From: DATKZH01 sp964475955
GTDB taxonomy: Bacteria > Planctomycetota > Planctomycetia > Pirellulales > Thermoguttaceae
Assembly (NCBI GenBank): GCA_964475955.1
Contig: CAYYZY010000010.1
Coordinates: forward strand, 14,157-78,156
Length of the DNA: 64,000 nt
Reading direction: 5' to 3'
In this document: one piece after another, positions 44,852-53,937 of the stretch
How the letters are laid out: each line of letters starts with the position of its first letter
Numbering within the stretch: position 1 is the stretch's first letter
Translations under genes and position numbers: made by a program
Notes under the pieces: generated by a model
The model's input: only the letters and a program-made list of their open reading frames with translations
Databases searched by the model: none
What the model was told of the DNA's origin: nothing

Positions 44852-46204
44852 ATGCCGTTTCCCTTGCCGCTGGCTCCGATGGAGCGATACATGCTGGCCG
44901 ACGATTGGCCGACCCATCCGCGCACCTTCTACGTGCGGCTCCGCCTGGAGGGCCGGTTCGACCGGGCGGGCTTCGAGCGGGCCGCCGACGCGGCCCTGGC
45001 GCGCCACCCGCTGCTGGGCGCCCTGGTGCGGTCGAAGGGACGCAGGGCGTGGTGGGTCGCGGCCGAGGATCAACGCCCGGAGATCCGTTGGGAGCAGGAC
45101 TTCGAGCGCGACGTCGCCCGGTCGGCCGTGCCCGTCGACCTCCATCGCCGCGTCGGCCTGAAACTCTGGGTGTGCGAGTCGGACGGGCGCACTCGGCTGT
45201 GGATCGAGTCGCACCACTCCTGTTCCGACGGGCTGGGCCTGGTGCGTTTCGCCGAGGACCTGCTGGCGGCCTACGCGGCCGAGCGGGAAGGCGGCGAGCC
45301 GAGGTTCCGGCCGCTCGACGCCGATCGGCTTCGCGACCGGGGCGTCTACGCCCGTTCCCGCGTCGCCGGGTGGCTCCGCTGGCCGTTCGAGGTGCTCTGC
45401 ATCGCCGGCTCGGCCGAGTACTTCCTGCACCGGCCGGTGCCGCTGGCGCTTCCCGGCACGGAGTCGGTCGACGACGGCGAGCCGTCGCCCCGGTTCGCCG
45501 GGTACCGGCACCAGTTCACCGCCGACGAAACGGCCGCCCTGCGAAGCGCCGCCCAGGCCGAAAAGGCCACGCTCAACGACCTCCTGCTGCGCGACCTGTT
45601 CCTGGCGTCGCAGGCCTGGATCGAGCGCCACCGCGCCGACGATCGGGCCGGCCTGGTGCGAATCATGGCGCCGATCAACCTCCGCACGCGCCTGCACGCC
45701 CAGATGCCGGCCGCCGACTGCGTGTGCATGGTCAACATCGAGCGGCGCGTGCAGCGTTGGAAAGACCCGGCCAAGATGCTCCGCCTGGTGAGCGTGGAGA
45801 TGGGCTGGGTGAAGCGGCTGCGCCTGGGGGTCGTCATGCTGCGGATCTTCGAGCTGTTGCAGCTCTTTCTCGGCAGCCTCAAGCCGGTGATCCCGGCCGA
45901 CCGCTGCCTGGCCAGTTGCGTGCTGAGCAACCTGGGCCGGCCGGTGGCCGACTGGCCGCTGGCCGACGCCGAAGGACGCGTGCGCGCGGGCGACGTCGAG
46001 CTGGTCGAGATCGAGCTGCTGCCGCCGGTCCGGCCGCTCACCTCCGCGGCGTTCGGCGCCGCCACGCTCGCCGGGCGACTGACGATCAGCCTGCTGGCCG
46101 ACCGCCGCGCGCTTGGCCCCGACGGGGGCGAAGAACTGCTCGGGCTCTACGTCGCCCGGCTCCGCGAAACGGCCCGAACGGAATCGAGCGAGGCAACCGG
46201 CTGA
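44852..46204 (+). CDS. Condensation-domain-fold acyltransferase (PapA/WS-DGAT-like)
   Basis: 450 residues. The active-site HHxxxDG is present as HHSCSDG (His139/His140 region), with the usual preceding beta strand (RLWIESHHSCSDGLGLVRFAEDLL). The N-terminus (MPFPLPLAPMERYMLAD) and C-terminal SNLGRP plus a PPVRPLTSAAFGA-type block match condensation-superfamily acyltransferases that make wax esters, polyketide-derived esters or acylated glycolipids. There is no adenylation or carrier domain. The gene is divergent from the FemAB/GNAT-like gene (494 nt apart), so a shared pathway is plausible. The start is an ATG with a weak ribosome site. Confidence 0.75.
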   Translation: MPFPLPLAPMERYMLADDWPTHPRTFYVRLRLEGRFDRAGFERAADAALARHPLLGALVRSKGRRAWWVAAEDQRPEIRWEQDFERDVARSAVPVDLHRRVGLKLWVCESDGRTRLWIESHHSCSDGLGLVRFAEDLLAAYAAEREGGEPRFRPLDADRLRDRGVYARSRVAGWLRWPFEVLCIAGSAEYFLHRPVPLALPGTESVDDGEPSPRFAGYRHQFTADETAALRSAAQAEKATLNDLLLRDLFLASQAWIERHRADDRAGLVRIMAPINLRTRLHAQMPAADCVCMVNIERRVQRWKDPAKMLRLVSVEMGWVKRLRLGVVMLRIFELLQLFLGSLKPVIPADRCLASCVLSNLGRPVADWPLADAEGRVRAGDVELVEIELLPPVRPLTSAAFGAATLAGRLTISLLADRRALGPDGGEELLGLYVARLRETARTESSEATG

Positions 46205-46657
46205 CCCGCACGCTCTGCAAGCCGGGAGAGCCTGGGCAGTCGTCAGTCGGATGCACCCCTTGACTCCCGAATCGGCCTGGGGGGGTCCTTTAGTGTGAGA
46301 GCGCAGGTTCCACTCGGATGCGGGATTCGGCAGCCTGGAGCGGCGTCCAGATTCCCCAACGCGACTAGGCTTTTTGCCCTGATTCGCGTCGAAGTCGGCC
46401 GTTGGTCGATCTTGCGCTGTAGTATTAGGCGGGCGGTCTCGGTGCGACCGGGTCTGTTGGTCCCGCGGAACGCACTGCCAGTGGACGTGCTCCACGCTCC
46501 GGCACCGATTGGAGGGAAGGGCTTCTGTGGCGCTCGGGAATCGCCGAGGAGCCGGAACGCCGCGGAGGGCGTTCCCTTGTGTAGGCGAATCGCGCACGGG
46601 GATTTGGGCGTTTCGTTGTCGGGATACGCAACTGCGTCTGAGATCTCACGCTGGGGC
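46205..46657. other. Intergenic region with a REP-like hairpin
   Basis: About 450 nt without a gene. It contains repeat family C (46554-46575) and leads into a toxin-gene remnant. The rest shows no recognisable signal. Confidence 0.45.
46554..46575. repeat. REP-like family C, copy 2
   Basis: GGAACGCC and GGCGTTCC form a perfect 8-bp stem around GCGGAG. It matches 38609-38630 with one base difference. Confidence 0.65.
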
Positions 46658-46759
46658 GTTCGGGTTCTGGTGGACATGAACCTGTCCGTTGAGTGGATCG
46701 CCTTCCTGGAACAGGCAGGTTGGTCAGCGGTCCATTGGTCCACTGTCGGCGATCCACGC
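46658..46759 (+). pseudogene. N-terminal remnant of a DUF5615/PIN-like toxin gene
   Basis: The frame reads VRVLVDMNLSVEWIAFLEQA, then GWSAVHWSTVGDPR. This matches the conserved opening of DUF5615 proteins ((F/L)LVDMNLSP-W---L---G--AVHWS-VG, recalled from memory), the PIN-like toxins of toxin-antitoxin pairs. The expected start codon is GTT, and everything after GDPR, including the other acidic catalytic residues, is lost. The fragment runs 36 nt into the 3' end of the DUF885 gene on the opposite strand. Dead fragment. Confidence 0.6.
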
Positions 46760-48502
46760 GTCGACGTTCGCTTCCAGCACGTCGAGCGTGACGGCCCCGC
46801 TGGCCAGGACGACGTCGTGGAAGGCCCGCACGTCGAACCGCTCTCCCAACTCGCGTTCGGCCCGGGAGCGCAGGGCGCGGATCTTCAGCTCGCCGATCTT
46901 GTAGGCCAGCGCCTGGCCCGGCCAGACGATGTAGCGGTCGACCTCGTTCTCCACGTCGAGCCGCGTCTTGGCCGTGTTGGCGAGGAAGTAGTCGATCGCG
47001 CGCTGCCGGTCCCAGCGGAAGCTGTGGATGCCCGTGTCGACCACCAGGCGCACCGCCCGCCACATCTCGTAGGTCAACTGGCCGAACTTCGAGTAGGGTT
47101 CCTGGTAAAGCCCCAGCTCTTCGCCGAGCCCTTCGCTGTACAGGGCCCAGCCCTCGACGTACGCCGTATAGCCCGTGTAGCGGCGGAAGTTGGGCAGGTC
47201 ATCGAGCTCCATGGCCAGGGCGATCTGGAGGTGGTGGCCGGGCACGGCCTCGTGCGAGGCAAGCACCTCGATCTCGTATTTGGGGCGGCTTTCGGGCTGG
47301 TAGAGGTTGACGCAGTACATGCCCGCCCGGGTGCCGTCGGCCGCCGGAGGCTGGTAGAAGGCGGCCGTCGTGTCGGGCGCGAGATGGGCGGGGATCGGCT
47401 CCACGCCGTAGGGCGTTCGCGGCAAGCGGCCGAACAGCTTCACCAGGCCCGGGTCGATCCGCTTGCACACCGCCCGGTTCGCCCTGAGCAGGTCTTCCGC
47501 ATCGGTGTAATAGAACTTCGGATCGGTGCGCAGGTGTTCGAGAAACTCGGGAAACGTCCCCTCCCACTCAACCCGCCGGAGCACCTCGTCCATCTCGCCG
47601 CGGATCCGGGCGACCTCTTTCCGGCCGATCTCGTGGATCTCGCGCGGCGAAAGCTCGGTGGTGGTGAACTCCCGGGCCTTCAGCGCATAAAGCTCCTTGC
47701 CGCGGGGCATCTGCCAGACGCCCACCTCCTCGAAACACGCCGGGACGTACTCCGTCTCGAAGAACTCGGCCAGGCGCCGGTAGGCGGGCACCACCTCGTC
47801 GGCGATCGCCGCCTTGGCTTCGCCGACGAGCCGCCGCCGCTCGGGCGGCTCGATCGTCTCGGGCATGGCGGCCAGCGGCTTGAAGAAGAGGCTTTCGGCC
47901 GGATCGTCGACGATCTGACGCCGTATCTGCGGCGGCACGCGCTGCATCACCACGCGCGGGTGGACCCGCTTGGCTTCGATGCCGGCACGCATCAGGCCGA
48001 TCGTCTGGTCGACGTAGGTCCTCAGCGTCTCAAGCCGGGCGATCCAGTCCTCGTAGTGCTCGACCCGGGCGAACGGGATCAGGTCGGCCAAGCGGCTGGC
48101 GTCCTGGACCCCGCCCAACTGCGTGATCGGCAGCAAGTGCCAGCCGAAGGGATACGCCTCGACCTCCTGCTCGTACTCGCGGCGGAAGAGCCGGTAGTTG
48201 ACCGCGTCGGCCTTGTCGAGGGCGCCGGTGTCGATCGCGTCGAGCTGCCGGAGGACGTCGCGCCGATGGGCGTGCCGGGCGCAGATCGCGTCGAGGCTCG
48301 CGTCGGGCCAGCGGTCGTTGTACCGCAGGTCGCCCAACTCCGATGCCCAAACGGGATTCGTCTTGAGGGCCCACTCCCACTCGGCCTCGAAGATCGCGTG
48401 GAGCTTCTCGGCAGGCGACCGCTTCGCCGGCGGCCCGCCCTCCGAGGCGAGGGCCCCGCCGAAACACGTCACAACGCAGAAAACGACAAGAGCACAACGC
48501 AT
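46724..48502 (-). CDS. Exported DUF885 family metallopeptidase-like protein
   Basis: 592 residues from the ATG at 48502; a GTG at 48508 would add two residues. A signal peptide is visible (MRCALVVFCVVTCFGGALAS). The DUF885 helical fold is recognisable throughout, with the metal-binding HEAVPGHHLQ in the C-terminal third, GWALYSEGLGEELG, and FRWDRQRAIDYF. The family consists of putative zinc peptidases of the bacterial periplasm; the substrate is unknown. The last few codons and the stop (WIADSGPMDR) overlap the antisense toxin remnant, so the original C-terminus may have been replaced by a few residues. It is probably still active because the core is complete. Confidence 0.88.
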   Translation of the reverse strand: MRCALVVFCVVTCFGGALASEGGPPAKRSPAEKLHAIFEAEWEWALKTNPVWASELGDLRYNDRWPDASLDAICARHAHRRDVLRQLDAIDTGALDKADAVNYRLFRREYEQEVEAYPFGWHLLPITQLGGVQDASRLADLIPFARVEHYEDWIARLETLRTYVDQTIGLMRAGIEAKRVHPRVVMQRVPPQIRRQIVDDPAESLFFKPLAAMPETIEPPERRRLVGEAKAAIADEVVPAYRRLAEFFETEYVPACFEEVGVWQMPRGKELYALKAREFTTTELSPREIHEIGRKEVARIRGEMDEVLRRVEWEGTFPEFLEHLRTDPKFYYTDAEDLLRANRAVCKRIDPGLVKLFGRLPRTPYGVEPIPAHLAPDTTAAFYQPPAADGTRAGMYCVNLYQPESRPKYEIEVLASHEAVPGHHLQIALAMELDDLPNFRRYTGYTAYVEGWALYSEGLGEELGLYQEPYSKFGQLTYEMWRAVRLVVDTGIHSFRWDRQRAIDYFLANTAKTRLDVENEVDRYIVWPGQALAYKIGELKIRALRSRAERELGERFDVRAFHDVVLASGAVTLDVLEANVDAWIADSGPMDR

Positions 48503-48588
48503 GGGCACGGCTCACCCGGGCTAGAGGCAACGCATGGCGGGGATAAGAAGCGGTCCGCCGCGCGGATCGCTCACGCAACGTAAATAGT

Positions 48589-48606
48589 GACCGCATTCAT
48601 GCGGTC
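48589..48606. repeat. Compact 8-bp hairpin
   Basis: GACCGCAT, two bases, then ATGCGGTC; perfect pairing. It lies 87 nt upstream of the DUF885 start, so it may be an operator or another REP-like unit. Confidence 0.5.
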
Positions 48607-48712
48607 GCAAGCCGGCGCGCGCCGTCGGGGCCCGATGAATCGGCGCACGACGAACGCAAAGGAACCGTTCCTCGTCACGGATTCGGGGCAGGACGGCTCC
48701 GGCCCCAATAGT

Positions 48713-48776
48713 CTACAAAGAAAACGGCCACGATCCACCGAAGGGACCTTGGTCCCAGGGCGGTGGATCATGGCCG
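48713..48776 (-). terminator. Long intrinsic terminator of the Tyr/Pro-rich protein gene
   Basis: On the minus strand a 16-bp stem with one mismatch (48725-48740 with 48761-48776) encloses an inner perfect 6-bp hairpin GGGACC/GGTCCC and is followed by TTTTCTTTGTAG. It begins 30 nt after the stop at 48806. This is the strongest terminator in the window. Confidence 0.85.
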
Positions 48777-48805
48777 AAGGATCGGCCGCGCTTCGGGCCT
48801 TGGCC

Positions 48806-49345
48806 TCAGAAGTGGGGGTTCTCGATCCTCCGCGGCTCGTGAGCCACGTAGCGATCGACCGTCTCGCCGGCCGTGTCTTTTTCTTGCGACACGTACGGGT
48901 TGCGGACAACCAGCGCCCGAGGGGCTCTCGATGCGGAAGCGGCCTGGGGCGCCGGTTTCTCGGTTCCCTGCTTCCCGCCCTTCGGTGGGGTCTGAAGCCA
49001 TCGTGGGCGGTCGCCTTGCCCGGCCGCAGGGCCGAGGCCGTACGAATGCCGCGCGCCGCGCAGCTCGAACTGCGGCGACACGTATCCCGGCACGTACGCG
49101 TACGGGCTGTAGCCGTAGGGGCGCGGCACGATGTGGCTGTAGTAGACCGGCGGGTGCACCGCATAGTAGGGGATCGATTTGTCGGCCCGGAGGGGGATCG
49201 GCGGCAAGTACGGATAGTGGGCGTAGGGCAAGTAATTGGGCCCGAAGCCCTGAAAGTCCTGCGCGGGGGCTTCCGCCGCCAGGATGAGCCCCATCGCCAC
49301 GGCCACAGCGCACAGCGCCACCCAAACTCCCAATTTGTCGATCAT
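48806..49345 (-). CDS. Small exported Tyr/Pro-rich protein
   Basis: 179 residues from the ATG at 49345, chosen because it begins a signal peptide (KLGVWVALCAVAVAMGLIL, cleavage near AEAPAQD); the ORF extends 48 codons upstream without a signal. The mature part is rich in Tyr and Pro (GPNYLPYAHYPYLPP, HPPVYYSHIVPRPYGYSPY) and ends with a basic/polar tail. Planctomycetes have similar small proteins with the HPPVYYS-PRPYGYSP pattern (from memory); function unknown, perhaps cell-envelope. A strong terminator follows. A lipoprotein gene lies upstream on the same strand. Confidence 0.7.
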   Translation of the reverse strand: MIDKLGVWVALCAVAVAMGLILAAEAPAQDFQGFGPNYLPYAHYPYLPPIPLRADKSIPYYAVHPPVYYSHIVPRPYGYSPYAYVPGYVSPQFELRGARHSYGLGPAAGQGDRPRWLQTPPKGGKQGTEKPAPQAASASRAPRALVVRNPYVSQEKDTAGETVDRYVAHEPRRIENPHF

Positions 49346-49519
49346 CGCTGCCACCTGGATCGGAGAAGCTGTCGAGAGTGCCCTTACTTTCCAGGCTAAT
49401 TGGGCCCGGCAGCGATACAAGGCACAAACCCCGCGGAAATCGACGCGGGCGTCGCGGACGGCTTCCCCCGAAAGTGGCATTCGGCGCACCTCAAGCCGCC
49501 GGAGGGCGCCAGGCGGGGC

Positions 49520-49894
49520 TCACGCGCTGGGCGTCTCGGCGGTATCGGAGGGTTCCGTGTCTTCGGGCGGCTCGTTCCCCGGCTTCGGGCTCGGGGCGGG
49601 TGAAGGTTCCGGCGCGGGGTCCGCCTCCGCTGCCGAGGGAGCGTCACCCGTCGGCGCAGGCTCATCGTCGCCGCCCGAAACCGTCTCCGCTTTGCCCTGC
49701 TCCTCGACCTGTTCCCGCCGGAACACGTACGGCTCGTCGCCGCCGGGGATTTCTTGGACGTCGTAGATCACCGTGCCCAACTCCTCATCCGATACGGCCG
49801 GCCCACAGCCGCTGACGAAGAGAACGACGGCCAGGCTACACAAGCCCGTGGTGACCGCCCCAACAAAACGCCACAAGTTCTTGGACCAAAGCAT
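49520..49894 (-). CDS. Small acidic Pro-rich lipoprotein
   Basis: 124 residues. The signal (LWRFVGAVTTGLCSLAVVLFVSGC) has a lipobox with Cys30. About 40 ordered residues follow (DEELGTVIYDVQEIPGGDEP), then an acidic Pro/Glu/Ala tail. No known domain. It is encoded 174 nt upstream of the Tyr/Pro-rich exported protein on the same strand, so the two may act in the same envelope compartment. Confidence 0.7.
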   Translation of the reverse strand: MLWSKNLWRFVGAVTTGLCSLAVVLFVSGCGPAVSDEELGTVIYDVQEIPGGDEPYVFRREQVEEQGKAETVSGGDDEPAPTGDAPSAAEADPAPEPSPAPSPKPGNEPPEDTEPSDTAETPSA

Positions 49895-50366
49895 GTTGCG
49901 AACTGCGTTGACCTGGAGGTTTCAGAACATGGGAGACATAGGGCGACGATCCACGAAGGCAATCGGCGGCATCGGAGAAAAGCCGACGATACCCCCTGAA
50001 TGCGACTCAGCGCGCCATCGCCTTGCATCCCATCCTACCTGGCCCGGCGGATCGGGTCCAGGTAGTCGAGGAGGCTGTACAGAACGTTCCGGGGGGCATC
50101 CCCCGAGAGAGCCGTTGAAATCGCCCCTGTGATGGTGTCGCTTTTCCCAGGGATGGACGAGGCGCGCCAATTCAGGTTCGCGCGCACGGCGGGAATTTGC
50201 CCGCAGGCCACTCAGATTGGCCCCCCGATCTTCGATCGACTGGACAAGCCAGGCCAGCCGAAGAGGGCCGATCATGCCCCCCGCGGCGCCCAACCAGCGC
50301 ATGCCGCGGCGCCGATTCCTCTGCTCTCGCCGGCTAGGGTTTTTCTTATCGAACTATAGAGCCCGT
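49895..50366. other. Intergenic region, little recognisable
   Basis: About 470 nt. A 6-bp hairpin with a GCAT loop lies at 50090-50105 (CGGGGG/CCCCCG). No promoter or gene is supported. Confidence 0.4.
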
Positions 50367-50672
50367 ATGAAGGGCGGTTGCGTTCGCTCCGCTGCCCCGT
50401 CACAGGAAGACCTCGCCCCGGCCGAGCTGCACAGTTGCCACGGCCCCATCATCCGCCGCGACCCGCCGCTGGGGCACACGCTGCTGGCCAGCTACACCGA
50501 CGCCCCGATCCGCTACCTCCCCCACCCCACGGCCCACGAGCCGGCCGAGTACGCCGCCCCCACCGTCCCGGGCATCCTCGACCTCCCTGCCTTCAACGCT
50601 ACGCCGGGCGCCAGTACCACCGCGGCGGCGGTGGAGTTGCTCAGGGGGACGGTGGGACGAGGGGGGAGATGA
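50367..50672 (+). CDS. Short hypothetical ORF, possible remnant gene
   Basis: 101 residues from the ATG at 50367. Codon third positions are strongly G/C-rich in this frame, as in real genes of this genome, and the peptide looks ordered (CHGPIIRRDPPLGHTLLASY, then PAEYAAPTVPGILDLPAFN). I recognise no family, and there is no signal or membrane segment. It ends 62 nt before the methyltransferase gene, so it may be the stump of a gene disrupted when that module arrived. Function unknown. Confidence 0.35.
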   Translation: MKGGCVRSAAPSQEDLAPAELHSCHGPIIRRDPPLGHTLLASYTDAPIRYLPHPTAHEPAEYAAPTVPGILDLPAFNATPGASTTAAAVELLRGTVGRGGR

Positions 50673-50698
50673 CCGGAATGCCATCTCGTGAAGTCCAC

Positions 50699-50727
50699 TT
50701 GAAGTGATCATGCGTTCATTGTACACT
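50699..50727 (+). promoter_or_regulatory. Putative promoter giving a leaderless methyltransferase mRNA
   Basis: TTGAAG (50699-50704) and TACACT (50722-50727) are spaced by 17 nt, each 4/6 to consensus. The expected start site at about 50734 coincides with the GTG start at 50735, so the transcript may have no leader. Confidence 0.4.
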
Positions 50728-50734
50728 GGCTCCC

Positions 50735-53700
50735 GTGACGTGGCCTGAAGAGATTGCGAGTCTCATGCAGCTAACCGAGCTACTCGACGGTCTAGGATAC
50801 GCCGATTCGCCGAATTTCCTGCGCGCTGATCCCCGGAGCTGGTTCAAGGAGGCAGTTGACTTCGGGCACGTGTTTCGTCGCGCGCAGGAATACTGCAATC
50901 TTCGCGGGGTCTACTCACTGCGACACGCCGAGAATTCCGGACGAGACACGGTCGTTCCCGTCGTCTACGTCTGTGAGGCCGACAACGACGAAGAGGCCGA
51001 GCGTATCCATCACAAGGTCTGGAATCAGAACGTGGTTCCGTTCCTGATCGTCGCCGCGCCAAGCACGATTCGCCTCTACTCGGGTTTCCGGTACGGACGA
51101 CGAGAGCCTGATGCGGACCCCGAGGTGACCGGCCTGCTTCGTGTCGCGCAGGACATGAACACGGCCCTGGAACTCCTCAAAGCCTTTCGCGCCGAGCGGG
51201 TCGACGACGGGACGATCTGGGAGGAGTGGGGACATCAGGTCACACCGGAGGCGAAAGTCGACTGGCGACTGCTCAGTTCCCTGAGCGACTTGGACCTCCG
51301 GCTTCGCGAGATGGGCATCGAAGACCCCGCCGTGTCGCACGCGCTGATCGGCAAATACGTCTATCTCCATTATCTGCGCGAGCGAGACGTCCTCTCGGAC
51401 AAGTGGCTCGCTGACTGGGGGCTGGAGGAGAAAGAGATCTTCGGGCGGCACGCGCGGGCGTCCGCGTTCTGGCGCGTAGTCGAAAAACTCGACGAGCGGC
51501 TAAACGGCTCCGTGTTCCCTCTCGACCCGAACGGTGTGCATCGGCCCAAGCAGGAACACATTCAAACCGTCGCCGGTACTTTCAAGGGCGACGACCCGAA
51601 AAGCGGCCAGCTCTCGCTGGATTTCGACCTGTACGATTTTTCGTTCATCCCGATCGAAACCCTCTCGGTCATCTACGAGCAATTCCTGCACTCCCCGGAG
51701 GCCGACGGTAGCGCCTCCGCAGGCAAGGCGCGGGGAGCGTATTACACGCCGCTTCCGCTGGTCAACTTCATGCTTGAGGAGCTCGATGCCCTCCATCCCT
51801 TCCGCCAGGGCATGCGCGTGCTCGATCCCGCGTGTGGCTCGGGATCGTTCCTCGTCCAGTGCTATCGCCGGATCGTCGCGCAGGACGACGAGTTCGAGGC
51901 CGGCAGGCCGATGCGACCGGCACGTCTGCGAGAATTGCTGGAGCGCCACGTCTACGGCATCGATCGGGACGAGGACGCGTGCCGCGTGGCGGAGCTCAGC
52001 CTGACGTTGACGCTCCTCGATTACGTCCACCCACCCGACTTGCGGCGGACTCCGCGCTTTCGACTGCCCGACCTTCACGGTACCAACGTCCACCAAGGCG
52101 ATTTCTTCGATCCGGAAGCCGAATGGCGCCGGAGACTCAACGGAATCGAATTCGACTGGATCGTCGGTAATCCACCGTGGATTGAGCTCAAAAGGCGCAA
52201 AGTTTCCGAGGAAGACCGGCACGTGTGGAACTGGATGCAGGACCGGGCGTGCCAGCGGCGATTCCCCGTGGGCGGAAACCAGGTTGCCGAGGCCTTCGCC
52301 TGGAAGGTCACCGAGCACGTGGCCGATGAAGGTCGCGTCGCCTGGCTGCTCCCGGCGATGACGCTCTTCAAGGACGAATCGCGCGGGTTTCGAAAGCGGT
52401 TCTTCTCGACCCTCCAAGTGCATTCGGTCGTGAACTTCGCGAACCTTGCGGAGGTTCTCTTCCCGGGCCATCGGTACCGGCAGGGCGAGCGATTCGAGAT
52501 CAAGAGACCTCGTCGGCCTGCCGCCGTGCTCTTCTACTCGAAAGACAAGGCGAAAGAAGAGAGCATCACCGTGTTCTCGCCTCTGGTTGCGGAGCAGCCG
52601 GCCAACCGGCCCACAACGGCCGGCGACCGAAAAGATGCATGGAACATCGTCATCGACGGCACGCAGATTCGACCGGTCGGCGTCGGTGAGGTAGCGACCG
52701 GCGACGCGCTTCCGTGGAAAACGGCGATGTGGGGGTCGCACTTCGATCTTCGCTTGCTGAAATCCGTGGCCTCTCGATGCGAGACGTTGGACGCTTTCTG
52801 CGATCGCCACGCCTTGGTGCACGCGCAGGGATTCGATCTGCGCTCACGATCAGCGCGCGAGCCTTTAGACCCAGTGCCGGAGTTGGAGGGTAAGGCCGCG
52901 CTCAAGATGAAGCCCCTCCTTGGATGTGGTCGCATCTTCGAGTTCCCGCCGGATGCCCTTGAGCCAATTCCTGCGGACAAGTGCTTCGTGCGCCGTGGCC
53001 GAGGCGAGCGGCCATTTCGTGTTTCAGAGCCGCCACATGTGATTGTGGATGAGGCACGGCGCTTCGCTGTGTACTCTGACGAGTTCATTGCCGTGCCCCC
53101 TCGCCAAATCGGTATCAGCGGCTCGAGGGAACAGTCGCCTTTGCTGCGCGCACTGGCTCTCTACCTCATTTCGGACTTCGCGATATACCACCAGTTCTTC
53201 ACAACCCCGCAATGGGGAATTTCTACATCGGTCTCCACGCTGCGTTCACTACGTGAGCTCCCGGTTCCCTTTTCGAGGATCCGTGATACAGAAGTTGCCG
53301 AATGGGCCCAACTGCACGCGCGAATCGTTGACGCCGCACGGCGTCAAGAGGCGAACGGCACGCTGTTTCTCGAAGAAGGCCGAGAGAGCGCAGGCCCCTT
53401 AGGTCCGCTCCTCGAGGAACTGAACGACAGGGTGTTCCGTGCCCTCGGTTTGAGGGACTTCGAACGCGCGCTGGTGCGCGATCTCGTCCACCTGCGCATG
53501 GACCTCATCCAGGGCAAGGTGAGCGACCGAGCACGCGCCCGTCCGTCGAATCGGGAAATGCGGAAATACGCGAAGGTCCTCACCGACGAGCTGGACGCGT
53601 TCGTCGACGATCAGCCGTCCCTGAAGCATTCGACGACCGTCTGCCACGACGGCGGTTCGGCGATCGTGGCAATACGGCTGCACCGATCCAAGGGGCCGAA

Positions 53701-53926
53701 ACAGAGAGTGCGCGTCGAGCGAGCCGATTCGGCCGTCGCAAAGGAGACCGCCTCGATCCGCGCGCGCGTTCGACGACGGCACAGCCAATGGATCTACTTC
53801 GAGCGAAACTTGCGCCTGTACGAAGGCAGGAACACTTACGTCTTCAAGCCGCTGGAACGGCTCCACTGGACCGAGAGTCAAGCGATGCTCGACGCAGGCA
53901 CGATCATCGCGGAGACCCTTAGCTGA
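50735..53926 (+). CDS. N6-adenine DNA methyltransferase of a restriction/defence module
   Basis: 1063 residues from the GTG at 50735. An ATG at 50765 is an alternative, but the first ten residues look native. Residues about 1-330 are a helical/alpha-beta N-terminal part. The gamma-type MTase core has SAM motif I DPACGSGSF (Asp364) and the catalytic NPPW (Asn479), preceded by RGAYYTPLPLVNFMLEEL. Residues after about 600 resemble a target-recognition/helical region (SISTSVSTLRSLRELP-type). No nuclease motif was found inside the chain, unlike classical type IIG enzymes; the partner gene 11 nt downstream may supply it. Composition is somewhat less GC-rich than the surroundings. It modifies adenine in a target sequence to mark self DNA (family knowledge). 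Confidence 0.85.
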   Translation: MTWPEEIASLMQLTELLDGLGYADSPNFLRADPRSWFKEAVDFGHVFRRAQEYCNLRGVYSLRHAENSGRDTVVPVVYVCEADNDEEAERIHHKVWNQNVVPFLIVAAPSTIRLYSGFRYGRREPDADPEVTGLLRVAQDMNTALELLKAFRAERVDDGTIWEEWGHQVTPEAKVDWRLLSSLSDLDLRLREMGIEDPAVSHALIGKYVYLHYLRERDVLSDKWLADWGLEEKEIFGRHARASAFWRVVEKLDERLNGSVFPLDPNGVHRPKQEHIQTVAGTFKGDDPKSGQLSLDFDLYDFSFIPIETLSVIYEQFLHSPEADGSASAGKARGAYYTPLPLVNFMLEELDALHPFRQGMRVLDPACGSGSFLVQCYRRIVAQDDEFEAGRPMRPARLRELLERHVYGIDRDEDACRVAELSLTLTLLDYVHPPDLRRTPRFRLPDLHGTNVHQGDFFDPEAEWRRRLNGIEFDWIVGNPPWIELKRRKVSEEDRHVWNWMQDRACQRRFPVGGNQVAEAFAWKVTEHVADEGRVAWLLPAMTLFKDESRGFRKRFFSTLQVHSVVNFANLAEVLFPGHRYRQGERFEIKRPRRPAAVLFYSKDKAKEESITVFSPLVAEQPANRPTTAGDRKDAWNIVIDGTQIRPVGVGEVATGDALPWKTAMWGSHFDLRLLKSVASRCETLDAFCDRHALVHAQGFDLRSRSAREPLDPVPELEGKAALKMKPLLGCGRIFEFPPDALEPIPADKCFVRRGRGERPFRVSEPPHVIVDEARRFAVYSDEFIAVPPRQIGISGSREQSPLLRALALYLISDFAIYHQFFTTPQWGISTSVSTLRSLRELPVPFSRIRDTEVAEWAQLHARIVDAARRQEANGTLFLEEGRESAGPLGPLLEELNDRVFRALGLRDFERALVRDLVHLRMDLIQGKVSDRARARPSNREMRKYAKVLTDELDAFVDDQPSLKHSTTVCHDGGSAIVAIRLHRSKGPKQRVRVERADSAVAKETASIRARVRRRHSQWIYFERNLRLYEGRNTYVFKPLERLHWTESQAMLDAGTIIAETLS

Positions 53927-53937
53927 AAGACGGTGGC

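Larger units (their letters stand above)
48503..48805. other. Intergenic region with two hairpins
   Basis: About 300 nt. It holds a perfect 8-bp hairpin with a 2-nt loop at 48589-48606 (GACCGCAT/ATGCGGTC) and the terminator of the next minus-strand gene (48713-48776). No gene is supported. Confidence 0.5.
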
